Below are positions 35,301 to 44,000 of a stretch of 64,000 bases of DNA, in pieces. The position numbers and the translations under genes were made by a program. This DNA comes from Mesorhabditis belari (lineage: Eukaryota; Nematoda; Chromadorea; Rhabditida; Rhabditidae), in contig CAUEEP010000735.1 in assembly GCA_958450365.1 (NCBI GenBank), forward strand, positions 2,788,001-2,852,000, written 5' to 3'. Below the pieces are notes generated by a model. The model saw only the letters and a program-made list of their open reading frames with translations, made no database searches and was not told where the DNA came from. Numbering within the stretch: the stretch's first letter is position 1; each line of letters opens with the position of its first letter.

Positions 35301-37656
35301 TTTTTGAAACAGTGAATGAAATCATCTTTCAAGCTATCAGTAGCCATAGTAATCGCACAATTCTTAAACGAATAAAAAATTTAAAAGTGCTCTGTTTAAT
35401 AAAAAAAAGAACTAGAGCTCTAAAATGCTTCTAACTTAAGATAAAGCACTTTTCTTAGGTGGAGCACTTTTAAACGCACTGTATTAGGGAAAATGGGGAG
35501 ATGGGAAGATGGGGAGATGGGAAGATGGGGAGATGGGAAGATGGGAAGATGGGAAGATGGGAAGATGGGAAGATGGGAAGATGGGAAGATGGGAAGATGG
35601 GAAATGGGAAGATGGGAAGATGGGAAGATGGGAAGATGGGAAGATGGGAAGATGGGAAAATGGGAAGATGGGAAGATGGGAAGATGGGAAAATGGGAAAA
35701 TGGGAAGATGGGAAGATGGGAAAATGGGAATATGGGAAAATGGGAAGATGGGAAGATGGGAAGATGGGAAGATGGGAAGATGGGAAGATGGGAAGATGAG
35801 AAGATGGGAAGATGGGGAGATGGGAAGATGGGAAAATGGGAAAATTTTCTCTTAAAATAACGATAAATCATTTTTCAGTTGGTACAGAGACTCTTCATGT
35901 TGGTTTTCATTGTCCCAAGTTTGGTGAGCTTAAAGGAGACTATTTGGAGCATGTGAACCATCCAGGATCACAGGTGAACTTTCACAATTCGACTTTCACT
36001 CTTCAAAGATTCCAGTTATTCTAGGGAACAATTCAAACATTCCAGTTATTCTAGGGAACAATTCTGATCGCTTTTGGAACGAATGTGAAATGGGAGTTCG
36101 CTCCAATTGAAACGATAAAAACCTTTGTTGACGCTGTGAACGATTTAACCGAATTTCGGTAGATAAAGCCAAATTTCGGTAAATAAAGCCTGTGTTTACT
36201 CAATTCAGAATCATTTGGACGTACACTGGTGATGCTGAACATGTGAAAGACGTGAAATCTCATGTTCGGATCACAAAATGGGCTCCACAAAAGGAGATTC
36301 TCATTCATCCAAAGACTGTCGCTTTCGTGTCACATGGTGGAATGAAGAGGTGAGGGTTAAAGCTGGTTTTAGCAATGTTTTTGATCATTTTTTTCAGTTG
36401 ACAAGTCAATGTCTTAGCCAATTAGTTGATTTTAGTGTAAAAGACACGATTTGTGCGGGAGTTCCTGTGGTGTTCATGCCGATTTTGGCCGAACAGACGC
36501 TGAACGCGGAGATGTGTCGACAAGCAGGTGAACAAATTGTTGGACAACAGATCTTTGTACAACAGACCTTGCACAACAGATCGTTGCTCAACAGATCATT
36601 GTTTTAAATTGTAGTCAAAGAAATCGAGTCGTGCTTTAAAGCGCTTGATGTGTGGGATTTAGCAAAAGCCTTTGAACCAGAATGAACCAAATAGAATAAT
36701 GGAGAGGGTTGAGATCAGGCTAGTTCGATGGCCATTCACCAGAGTCTGTGCGCTGACAGCAACGGTTTAGCTTTCCAACCTGGAAAGTTCTTACTAAAGA
36801 ATGTTGTTAACTTATCATGGTTTTGCCTCAGAAAATAGCCTATCTGATGCAGTTTTTCACGCTGATTCCGAGCCTGGAATCAGTTTTTGCCAAACGCTTC
36901 TCTATCGCGAGATATTTGGCATACAAGTTTTTGGGGTCTCTTTGAGCGCTGGAGGGCGGCACACTTCTTCTTCAGTCAACGGCCTCAGTGGTGTAGTGGT
37001 TAGTGCGCGTGTCTGTCGGGCGTACGCCCTTTTGGACCCTGAGGGAAAGACTTGGAAAGAGAATCCAAGTCTAACTAGGGAATGCTGTTAACTTATCGTG
37101 ACAACGTGCCTTATATAGACAGAGGACTCGAATCCACGGGGTCTTGTTCCCAAATTGACTTTGCTTGCTTGCTTGACTTTGCTGCTAGAGTAACTCAATC
37201 TTTAAAAGCTAATTTGGTTACTGTAACAGAAACTATCTAGTTTATGGACTAGCTGGATACTTAGAAGTATGCCAAACCAAGCAAAATCTTCATCATTTCA
37301 TTCAATTTCATTTTCAGGCTTTGGCTTCACCTTGGAAAAGGACAAGTTGACGCCGGAGATTCTTCGAAAAGCTTTAAAAACGGCAACAAGTAAGAAAAAC
37401 AGAAGAAAACAAGAAAACAAGAAAAAGATCTTTAGCTGAAAGCTATAAACAAGCGATGACTCGTTTCCGTTCACTTTTCTTGGATCGACCAATTAAATCT
37501 CTTGATTTGGCCACTTGGGCAATAAATCGATCTCTCAAAAAAGGATCTGAATATCCGACTTTTAAACGAAAAGGAATGGAGTTATCGTATAGAGAATATT
37601 TGTATTTAGATGTGATTGGAGTGTTGTTCGTTTGTTTTTTCGTTTTGGGGAAATAA
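25463..37656 (+). CDS. UDP-glucuronosyltransferase (GT1 family), 14 exons
   Basis: Transfers a sugar from a UDP-sugar to small lipophilic acceptors; expected in the ER membrane with a lumenal active site. Exons: 25463-25504, 26332-26441, 26819-26949, 31740-31867, 31905-32001, 32507-32572, 33609-33734, 33776-33931, 35879-35973, 36055-36158, 36209-36349, 36436-36527, 37318-37389, 37436-37656. All junctions keep phase and give 526 aa, the usual length. Seen: signal-peptide-like N-terminus (MKLYLFLLLFF), His41 in HASDSHIA, Asp152 in FDLLVIDE, WAPQKEILIHPK at 376-387, then FVSHGG (391-396) to PILAEQ (414-419), fitting the UGT signature. A C-terminal hydrophobic helix ends in a single Lys. Known for the family: the His/Asp dyad and the membrane anchor. 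Weak points: exon 3 donor gttaaa, and exon 1 lies inside a fold-back repeat. Introns are packed with repeats. The exact nematode UGT class is not assignable. Confidence 0.9.
25550..25975. repeat. Minisatellites in UGT intron 1
   Basis: Four to five copies of attcttgtagctagagct (25,550-25,640) are followed by about 24 copies of a 14-bp unit, cgccttatatacgt. A related ggaacacactctacttgtag repeat lies at 26,140-26,200. Confidence 0.9.
27161..27700. mobile_element. Palindromic repeat family, UGT intron 3, copy A
   Basis: Built from ctttgccattggcaatccaa, ctcggtgttgggctgtccaa, a spacer containing gcgccaagtctttctctgtt, then the inverted complement (aacagcccaacaccgagaaa, gttggattaccaatgg). Several such units are joined in tandem, linked by gacggaccttttatacacgc. 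The same family recurs at 29,585, 32,810 and 58,975. The apparent peptides across it (STEKDLAH...) are shadows. Confidence 0.8.
28225..28315 (-). repeat. tRNA-like sequence in UGT intron 3
   Basis: The minus strand has tagccaaccggataggttgt (A box) and taagggttcgatcccggc (B box). An end-pairing of agccgtt with ggcggct is possible, but the T-arm to end distance is too short for a normal tRNA. Probably SINE-derived. Confidence 0.5.
28385..28995. mobile_element. About 610-bp fold-back element
   Basis: The left end gggagtgggacaaatgcgac and right end gtcgcatttgtcccactccc are exact inverted copies. Inner arms (cagagcttgtggaa, ctaggtaattttagggcgt and their complements) pair around about 28,745. The left arm additionally holds three tandem copies of a unit of about 32 bp, cgcaccttgcccattagcgc plus a T-rich tail. 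Lies in UGT intron 3. Confidence 0.8.
29115..29275. repeat. Purine-rich ggaagaaagaaaa array
   Basis: Tandem units of ggaagaaagaaaa in UGT intron 3. Confidence 0.85.
29585..30135. mobile_element. Palindromic repeat family, UGT intron 3, copy B
   Basis: Same building blocks and order as copy A at 27,161 (gccattgacaatccaacttt, ctcggtgttgagctgtccag, gcgccaagtctttctctgtt, gaacagctcaacaccaagat). It is over 90% alike across long stretches by eye. Confidence 0.8.
31010..31590. repeat. About 40-bp minisatellite in UGT intron 3
   Basis: About fourteen units of gacctggctctaccagaagc plus tcgattttaacctaacatct. It ends 150 bp before exon 4. Confidence 0.9.
32090..32440. repeat. Self-complementary minisatellite in UGT intron 5
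   Basis: Units of about 11 bp, aacaattgagct, with variants aacaatccagcg. The unit contains the palindrome caattg, and inverted blocks (ttagctcaattgctaa) occur at about 32,152 and 32,245. RNA from this intron could fold into many hairpins. Confidence 0.9.
32810..33335. mobile_element. Palindromic repeat family, UGT intron 6, copy C
   Basis: Same family as 27,161 and 29,585 (gccattggcaatccaacttt, gccaagtctttctctgtcga, gattgccaatggcaaaggcg). Contains the linker phrase cggggcggggcgtctataaa, which is also seen in the LDAH copy. Confidence 0.8.
34320..34925. repeat. 11-bp minisatellite aggaaccaaat
   Basis: Units aggaaccaaat and tggaactgaat alternate, with a higher-order block containing cgatagaaataaacaggaac. 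It lies in UGT intron 8. The long open frames on the minus strand are artefacts. Confidence 0.95.
34930..35370 (+). pseudogene. Decayed partial copy of UGT exon 9 region
   Basis: At about 35,070-35,145, gattacttagagcatgtgaa plus ccacccgggg and a downstream ttctagggaa resemble the end of exon 9 and the exon 10 acceptor (35,938-36,060) with many changes. The flanking phrase gccatagtaatcgcacaatt appears twice (about 34,993 and 35,344). Suggests a tandem duplication inside intron 8 that has since decayed. Confidence 0.5.
35495..35848. repeat. 8-bp minisatellite gggaagat
   Basis: About 44 units of gggaagat with gggagat and gggaaaat variants, ending 30 bp before exon 9 of UGT. The frames stay open because the ATGGGA-type unit lacks stops. 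Confidence 0.95.
36970..37045 (+). repeat. tRNA-like sequence in UGT intron 12
   Basis: Contains cagtggtgtagtggttagtg (A box) with a GC-rich stem gggcgtacgccc shortly after. No convincing B box on this strand. Probably a diverged SINE. Confidence 0.35.
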
Positions 37657-37657
37657 A
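37652..37657 (+). terminator. AATAAA overlapping the UGT stop codon
   Basis: The end of the frame reads AAA TAA A, so the canonical poly(A) hexamer contains the stop codon. A GT-rich stretch (gagtggttaggtgg) follows within 20 bp. No other hexamer is needed before the Tc1-like element that starts at 37,687. Confidence 0.6.
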
Positions 37658-38014
37658 TTAGAGTGGTTAGGTGGATCGGATCGGTACAGTGCGGTGCAAA
37701 ACCAGACGCCACCCCCTAAATTTCAATTTTCTGCGGCTCCCGTGCCAGTGACAAAAAAAAACTGAAAACGTAGTTAGATTCAGGACGAAAAATAACCCTT
37801 TAACCCCAAAAATCATCGATACAGCATGAATAGGGAAAATGTAACAGCCAAAAAACGAAAATTCACCCGGTGCAATACAACAAAACCAAATTTTGGTGTC
37901 ATTTCATACTTTTTCTCTAGTTTAAAAGCTAAATCTCTGGCAAACATAAGTCCCGCCCTTTCACTTCAGATTCTTTATAAGGAGGCCTAAAGAGCTTATT
38001 GGATTATTGGATTA

Positions 38015-39145
38015 CCGTATTCTCTCTAATAGTATTGCGGTCCAAGAGGGGGTTCAAAAAAATAGTAGTGCACCCTCGAAAATTTGAATTTCTGGTGCTT
38101 CTTTTTCATCTAAACCTTTTTGACTTTATGTTTATGTGACATTCTAAAGCTATTCAAGCAAGCAAAAGGCTTTTTTTATTAATTTATTAACTATTCTTCA
38201 CATGAAAAATTTAGCAAAAAATCTAAAATTGTTGTGCAAAGTGCAAAAACATCTTTTTGTTGTTTCCACACATTGTTTTAGTGGCACATTAACTCAAATT
38301 TGCTTACGAGGTTCGCGCAAAGCTATAGTCATTTTTTGCTCTTATATACCTGTATAAACTTTGAGAATTGACTTACCTTTTGCGGCGCTAAGCTTTATTG
38401 TTATCAAAACTCAATCCTAGAAAATAATCCATCATGTTCGATTTTAATATTATATAATTTTTGTTAATGTGAAAAGGTGACGAGGAATTTTCGGCATCAG
38501 AGGGATGGCTAAATTTATTCATGTCAAGACACAAATTGTCAACTCGCCGGCCCACAACTGGATTTGAAAAGGAGCCAAAGGAGCCCGTGAAAGAATTGCA
38601 AGAATTTTTGGAACAAATCTTATATCTGTCTTACTTTGGTAAATGATAAAACTCTTTAATAGTAGTGCACTCTCTAATAGTATTGCGGTCCAGGAGGGGG
38701 TTGAAAAAATAGTAGTGCGCACTACTATTAGAGAGAATACGGTATTGGACTTTTTGGAGTCAAGAGAGGGGGTGGACGAAAGCTCAAGGATGTCGATTTT
38801 GACAAGGAGCTTGTTGCTTGGATTCAAGAAATGCGGGCAAAGAAGATGCGAGTGATACGAAAAATGATTCAATGCCAAGCCAAGTTAATGTGGAAAGGTG
38901 ACGAGGAATTTTCGGCATCAGAGGGATGGCTAAATTTATTCATGTCAAGACACAAATTGTCAACTCGCCGGCCCACAACTGGATTTGAAAAGGAGCCAAA
39001 GGAGTACGTGAAAGAATTGCAAGAATTTTTGGAACAAATCTTATATCTGTCTTACTTTGGTAAATGATAAAACTCTTTAATAGTATTGCGGTCCAGGAGG
39101 GGGTTGAAAAAATAGTAGCGCGCACTACTATTAGAGAGAATACGG
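38015..39145 (+). mobile_element. Nested element with CENP-B-type DNA-binding segment
   Basis: TA-flanked; ends ccgtattctctctaatagta and tactattagagagaatacgg. A segment of about 180 bp is present twice (38,475-38,645 and 38,896-39,065) with the adjoining terminus (38,640-38,750 and 39,058-39,145), so the element carries an internal duplication. The frame 38,777-39,067 encodes RKLKDVDFDKELVAWIQEMR-like and SEGWLNLFMSRHKLSTRR-like residues, as in the N-terminal CENP-B/Tc5-type helix-turn-helix of pogo/Tigger-like transposases. No DDE domain. It interrupts the Tc1-like element before DWPACSPD. Confidence 0.75.
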
Positions 39146-39157
39146 TATTGGATTGGC

Positions 39158-39373
39158 CTGCGTGCTCCCCCGATGTTCCCACAGATTCTCAACCCCATTG
39201 AGAATCTGTGGGGAATGGTTGCTCGTCGAGTTTATGGCAATTCCACACAATACGCAAATGTTCAAGCACTCAAAGATGCCATTCCAAGAAGCACCATCAA
39301 GAAGCTAGTTGACAGCATGCCGAGTCGAATATTTGACGTGATCAGTCGCCAGGGACAGACAACAAAATATTAA
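39158..39373 (+). pseudogene. C-terminus of a Tc1-like transposase
   Basis: Begins DWPACSPDVP, then a frame change leads into LNPIENLWGMVARRVYG, with the third catalytic acidic residue (E of NPIENLWG), and ends MPSRIFDVISRQGQTTKY. A frameshift lies between the two motifs and the upstream catalytic domain is missing, so it is inactive. It belongs to the host element 37,687-39,654. Confidence 0.8.
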
Positions 39374-39664
39374 ACTGTTATTGTTATAAATAAACCTTGT
39401 TATCATAAAAATTGAACAAAAATGCCACAACGACACCAAAATGATTTGGGGGCTGGCCTATGGTTTTGCCTCCGGGCGAATTTTCGTTTTTTTGGCTGTT
39501 ACATTTTCCCTATTCATGCTATGTCGATGATTTTTGGGACTTCAGGGTTATTTTTAGTCCTGAATCTAACTACGTTCTCAGTTTTTTTGTTACCTGCATG
39601 GAAGCCGTAGAAAATTTAAATTTAGGGGATGGCGTATGGTTTTGCACCGCACTGTATAAGCATT

Positions 39665-40300
39665 TTGCAAAATTGGTTTTGCTGGCGTGTGGATAATTTT
39701 TTGGGGAAAGCTGCCTTACGATTTAAAATCCTACTCTTTCTATGTCAATTTTTAGTCCTTCAAAGCTAAGTTTAGGTAAAAATAAGTATCTAAATTTGTA
39801 CAAAGCTTTCAATCCTGTACATCAATCCAGTACATCAATCCAGTAATTCAATCCATAATGAGGAAAGATTCATCAATCATTTCTCAATCATTCCCCAATC
39901 ATTCACCAATCATTTTTGATTTCAATTTCAATATAATAACGATAAGAATGTAGGAATTTCCTTTTCTTAAAGAAATCTCAAAAACTCACCCCAATCAATC
40001 AATCAATAAGTAAGCCTCTCCTTTATTTACAATTCTACTCTTTCTACGTCAATTTTTCGTCCATCAAAGCTAAGTTTAGGTAACAATAAGTACCTAAATT
40101 TGTTCAAAGCTTTCAATCCTGTACATCAATCCTGTACAAAAGCCAATTTCTGTTCTAACGTTTCCTCCACAAAGCCAAGCCAAGATCAAGATAAAATTAT
40201 GCTCAATTTTGGTCAACCCTTTCATAACTATCATACTAAAATAACAGAAAGATCTGTGGTTTTGCAAAATTGTAAATAAAGGAGAAGCTTACTGACTAAC
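39665..40300. other. Intergenic, AT-rich, partly duplicated
   Basis: A phrase of about 60 bp (ctaagtttaggtaaaaataa ... gctttcaatcctgtacatca) occurs at about 39,768 and 40,068. No gene found. Confidence 0.5.
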
Positions 40301-40860
40301 TGATTTGACAGCTCATCCAACTCAGTTTCAGGCAAGCTAAGACACTTGAATCTTACGTACAGAGTGACACTGAATTATGGAAACATCTGAATACTTTATA
40401 TACAAATACCAAATTTCACTCGTAATCTACCAAATGTTATACATCATTTGAAAGCTTGAAGTCTTCTTTAAATAAATCTATCAATCAAATTTCCTTGGAA
40501 ACTTTTTCTTTTTACGTTTAGTTAGTTTATGCTCGCCCACTCTGACACTGCTTAGAGTTATTCCTGTTTTTAGTGAATTGACAGCTGATCCAGCCCAGTT
40601 TAACTCAGCCAATCCATGCCCAGTTTAAGCCAAGCTGAGCCACTTGAAGCTTACTTACAGAGTGGCACTGAATTACGGAACGTATTCGGACGTTTAGTTG
40701 CTTTATGCTCTCCCACTCTGACCCTTCTTAAGGTCATTGCTGTTTTTAGTGAATTGACAGCTGATCCAGCCCAGTTTAACTCAGCCAATCCATGCCCAGT
40801 TTAAGCCAAGCTGAGCCACTTGAAGCTTACGCTATAAGCTTAAGCTTAGCTTAAATTCTC
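40300..40860. repeat. About 180-bp tandem repeat
   Basis: Two nearly identical copies (gtgaattgacagctgatcca ... gccacttgaagcttac) at about 40,572 and 40,750, and one diverged copy at about 40,295-40,390. Each ends with cagagtggcactgaattacg-like sequence. Confidence 0.8.
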
Positions 40861-41042
40861 TCTAAATTTTCAAGTAATCAAGTTCTCTCTTTTTTTTTCT
40901 TTGTGAAGTATTGTGTAAAGGAAATGCAGTTAAAATTTCACTTTATAGTCACTTTATAATCACTTTATAGTCACTTGATAGTCTACTTTCATTCCTTTAA
41001 ATGAAAAAATTACATTTTGTAGCGATTTTCCGTGTTTTCCCT

Positions 41043-41048
41043 TTTATT
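41043..41048 (-). terminator. AATAAA overlapping the receptor stop codon
   Basis: The minus strand reads AGA AAA TAA A at the end of exon 6, so the hexamer includes the TAA stop. Confidence 0.55.
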
Positions 41049-44000
41049 TTCTCTTAATCGAGCCCAAATATCCGATATATTTTGTGTACTCGATTAGCGT
41101 GGAAATCCATCCACAAAGCGAGAACAAGAAACCGGTTTTCCTGAAAGATTTGTGCTAAATTATGGTGAGAGGTTGGGATTTTTAGCAAAGCAAAGAAAAG
41201 AAAAACCTTTTCTTACCCATTTAACACATAAAAAGAAACATTTGCAAGACCAAAGCCAAGACTGAAATAGATAAAAGCGAATGAGAGACGAGTTTCTGGT
41301 GATGTGAAAATCTGAAAGATTTAAAAGTACTTTCAAGCAGTTCAAAGTACTTTCAAGTAGTTCAAAGTACTCTCAAGTAGTTCAAGGTACTTTCAAGCAG
41401 TTCAAAGTACTTTCAAGTAGTTCAAAGTACTTTCAAGTAGTTCAAAGTACTCTCAAGTAGTTCAAAGTACTTTCAATTAGTTCAAAGTACTTTCAATTAG
41501 TTCAAAGTACTCTGAAGTAGTTCAAAGTACTCTCAAGTAGTTCAAAGTATTTCCAAGTAGTTCAAAGTACTTTCAAGTAGTTCAAAGTACTTTCAAGTAG
41601 TTCAAAGTACTTTCAAGTAGTTCAAAGTACTTTCAAGTAGTTCAAAGTACTTTCAATTAGTTCAAAGTACTCTGAAGTAGTTCAAAGTACTCTCAAGTAG
41701 TTCAAAGTATTTCCAAGTAGTTCAAAGTACTTTCAAGTAGTTCAAAGTACTTTCAAGTAGTTCAAAGTACTCTCAAGTAGTTCAAAGTACTCTCAAGTAG
41801 TTCAAAGTACTCTCAAGTAGTTCAAAGTACTTTCAATGAATCAAATATTGTTTGGTAAAGTGTTCTTTGTGCGGTTCGCTTGCTTTCTGGCAAAGTTCTT
41901 TGGTACAAAGTGCTTGCCTTTTATTCTTTCTTTTAAAACAAACCGTTCCCCTTCGATTCCCGAAATTCGAAAGTACAATAATGCCAGCTTGAGCTTGAGC
42001 AGGTGGATTTTCTTTCATTGTACTCTCTGCAAAATTGAATTTAGATGAGTAAAGCTATAAAGTCGTTTAAATCGTTTAAATTAACGTTAATTTAAACTCT
42101 ACCTAAATTTGTGACATTGGTGATTGTAGCGATAGAAATGGGAACAGCTAATCGCTCGACTTTTCTCGAGGAGAATCGAATTTGTCGTAATTTTAAGACA
42201 AGATACATATCGGCGAGGATTAACGAGAGACCGGCTATTGACTGAAAATTCAAGTATTTTTCTTATTTATAATATAAAAAGGTTTCATTTTTCATTTATT
42301 TGTTTGATTAATTAATGATTGATTGAGTAAACTGCTGAGAGATTACTGTTAAATAACCAAAAGTTTCTATACTATTATGCTGACAGAATCTTTCAAAGCT
42401 ACTAAAATTAAACTACAACCAAACTACAACCAAACTACAACCAAACTACAACCAAACTACAACCAAACTACAACCAAACTACAACCAAACTACAACCAAA
42501 CTCAAACCAATGAGAATTCTCAAGTTTTCAGACCAATCTAAACCAGGAATTTTGAGTTTCTCTTATCGGAAAACCAAGATTCCCGGTTTGGCTACTTTGG
42601 ACTCCAAGTGAAAGTATTAAAGTGAGTCATTCGGTCAGTCATAGTACCTATTGTGACTCACTGTGGGTCCAACTTTGGTCTTATAGTCCAGCTTTGGATT
42701 CATAGCCCAGCTTTGAACTCATAGTCCAGCTTTAGACCCATAGTCGAGCTCTAGGCCCATAGTCCAGCTTTGAACTCATAGTCCAGCTTTGGACTCAAAT
42801 CCTCCGTGATTCTTTGGGATTTCGGGGCGTCCAAGTAATAATTTTCTAACCCAGAATTTCCCGGAGATTCGAATTGTACCATTTGCAGGACGATACGAGC
42901 AACTTTGTTAAACAAAATTTTCAAGAGTTCAAAATTCTTTAAGAAAATCTTGCACTTTTGAAAATTTTGTTCAGCAAAGTTGTTTGAATCGTTCCGCAAA
43001 TAGTACTATTCGATTCTCCGTGAAATTCTGGGCCAGAAAAGTGTCACTTGGACGCCCCGAAATCCCAAAGAATCACCGAGGATTTGAGTCCAAAGCTGGA
43101 CTATGAGTTCAAACCTAGATTATGAGTCTAAAGCTAGACTATGAGTCCAAAGCTAGACTATGAGTCCAAAGCTGGGCTATGAGTCCAAAGCTAGACTATG
43201 AGTCCAAAGCTGAACCCACAGTGAGTCACAGTAGGTACTGTGACTGACCGAATGACTCACTTTCATACTTCTAGGTCCGATTGGTTCGAAAACTTGGGTT
43301 GCTCAAATAAAACCGGCAAAACAGCCAGGCTACCCTCAGGATTTTAATCTTAACTTTTAGTTTATCGACATAACTTTTAGATAACTTATCGAAAATACGA
43401 CATTATTTGAACAATTTTCAGAATGATTTTCGACAAAAAGGGTTAACTTGATCAATTCTGGGATAGCCGATTTTTTTGACTTTTCTTGTTAACCCATTCG
43501 AAACCGCAGCGTTTTTTCTTTTTTTTCGTCTACGGACCAAGCCCTTTTTTGAGATTTTTGACTCCGAAGCAGTTTATTTATGGTTGGAAAGATGTAAGAG
43601 AGTCTCCTACACCATTTATTTTTGATGGAGAACGATTTGGATTTGACTTCAGTACTTTTCAAGATCCTATCGATTATTGTTCTTATTTTATCGACGACAA
43701 ATTAATCAATATGTTAGTAGGCGAATCTAATAAACATGGAAAAAGGAAAACAAATTGGCAGGCTTTCGATGTAAAATCTTTCAAGCTCTTCCTGGCTTCA
43801 AATGGGAATCGTCAAATTATCGAGGATTCGTGACTACTGGAGTAGCAGGCCTGGATTAGGAGGATTTTCCCACATGTCCCACACTGGAGTAGCAGGCCTG
43901 GATTAGGAGGATTTTCCCACATGTCCCACATTATGTATCCCACATTTTCCCACATCCCAAAATTTGAATCTATTCTTCGCAACCTGCGTTTTTGTGATAA

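Larger units (their letters stand above)
37687..39654 (+). mobile_element. Tc1-like transposon with long terminal repeats
   Basis: Flanked by TA on both sides (37,685-37,686 and 39,655-39,656). The ends are cagtgcggtgcaaaacca and tggttttgcaccgcactg. Inverted homology extends about 200 bp inward (tagggaaaatgtaacagcca with its complement at about 39,500). Only the C-terminal part of a transposase remains inside (39,158-39,373). The rest is replaced by a nested element. Its left end is 30 bp after the UGT stop codon. Confidence 0.85.

Noticed and set aside
35470..35871. Frames of about 120-130 codons (KMGRWEDG, LPIFPSSH)
   Set aside because: Translations of the 8-bp gggaagat array.
36400..36436. 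First acceptor ttttttcag at 36,399 for UGT exon 12
   Set aside because: Using it gives an out-of-phase peptide. The next acceptor, gattttag at 36,435, keeps phase and completes the UGT signature (KS-VKD).
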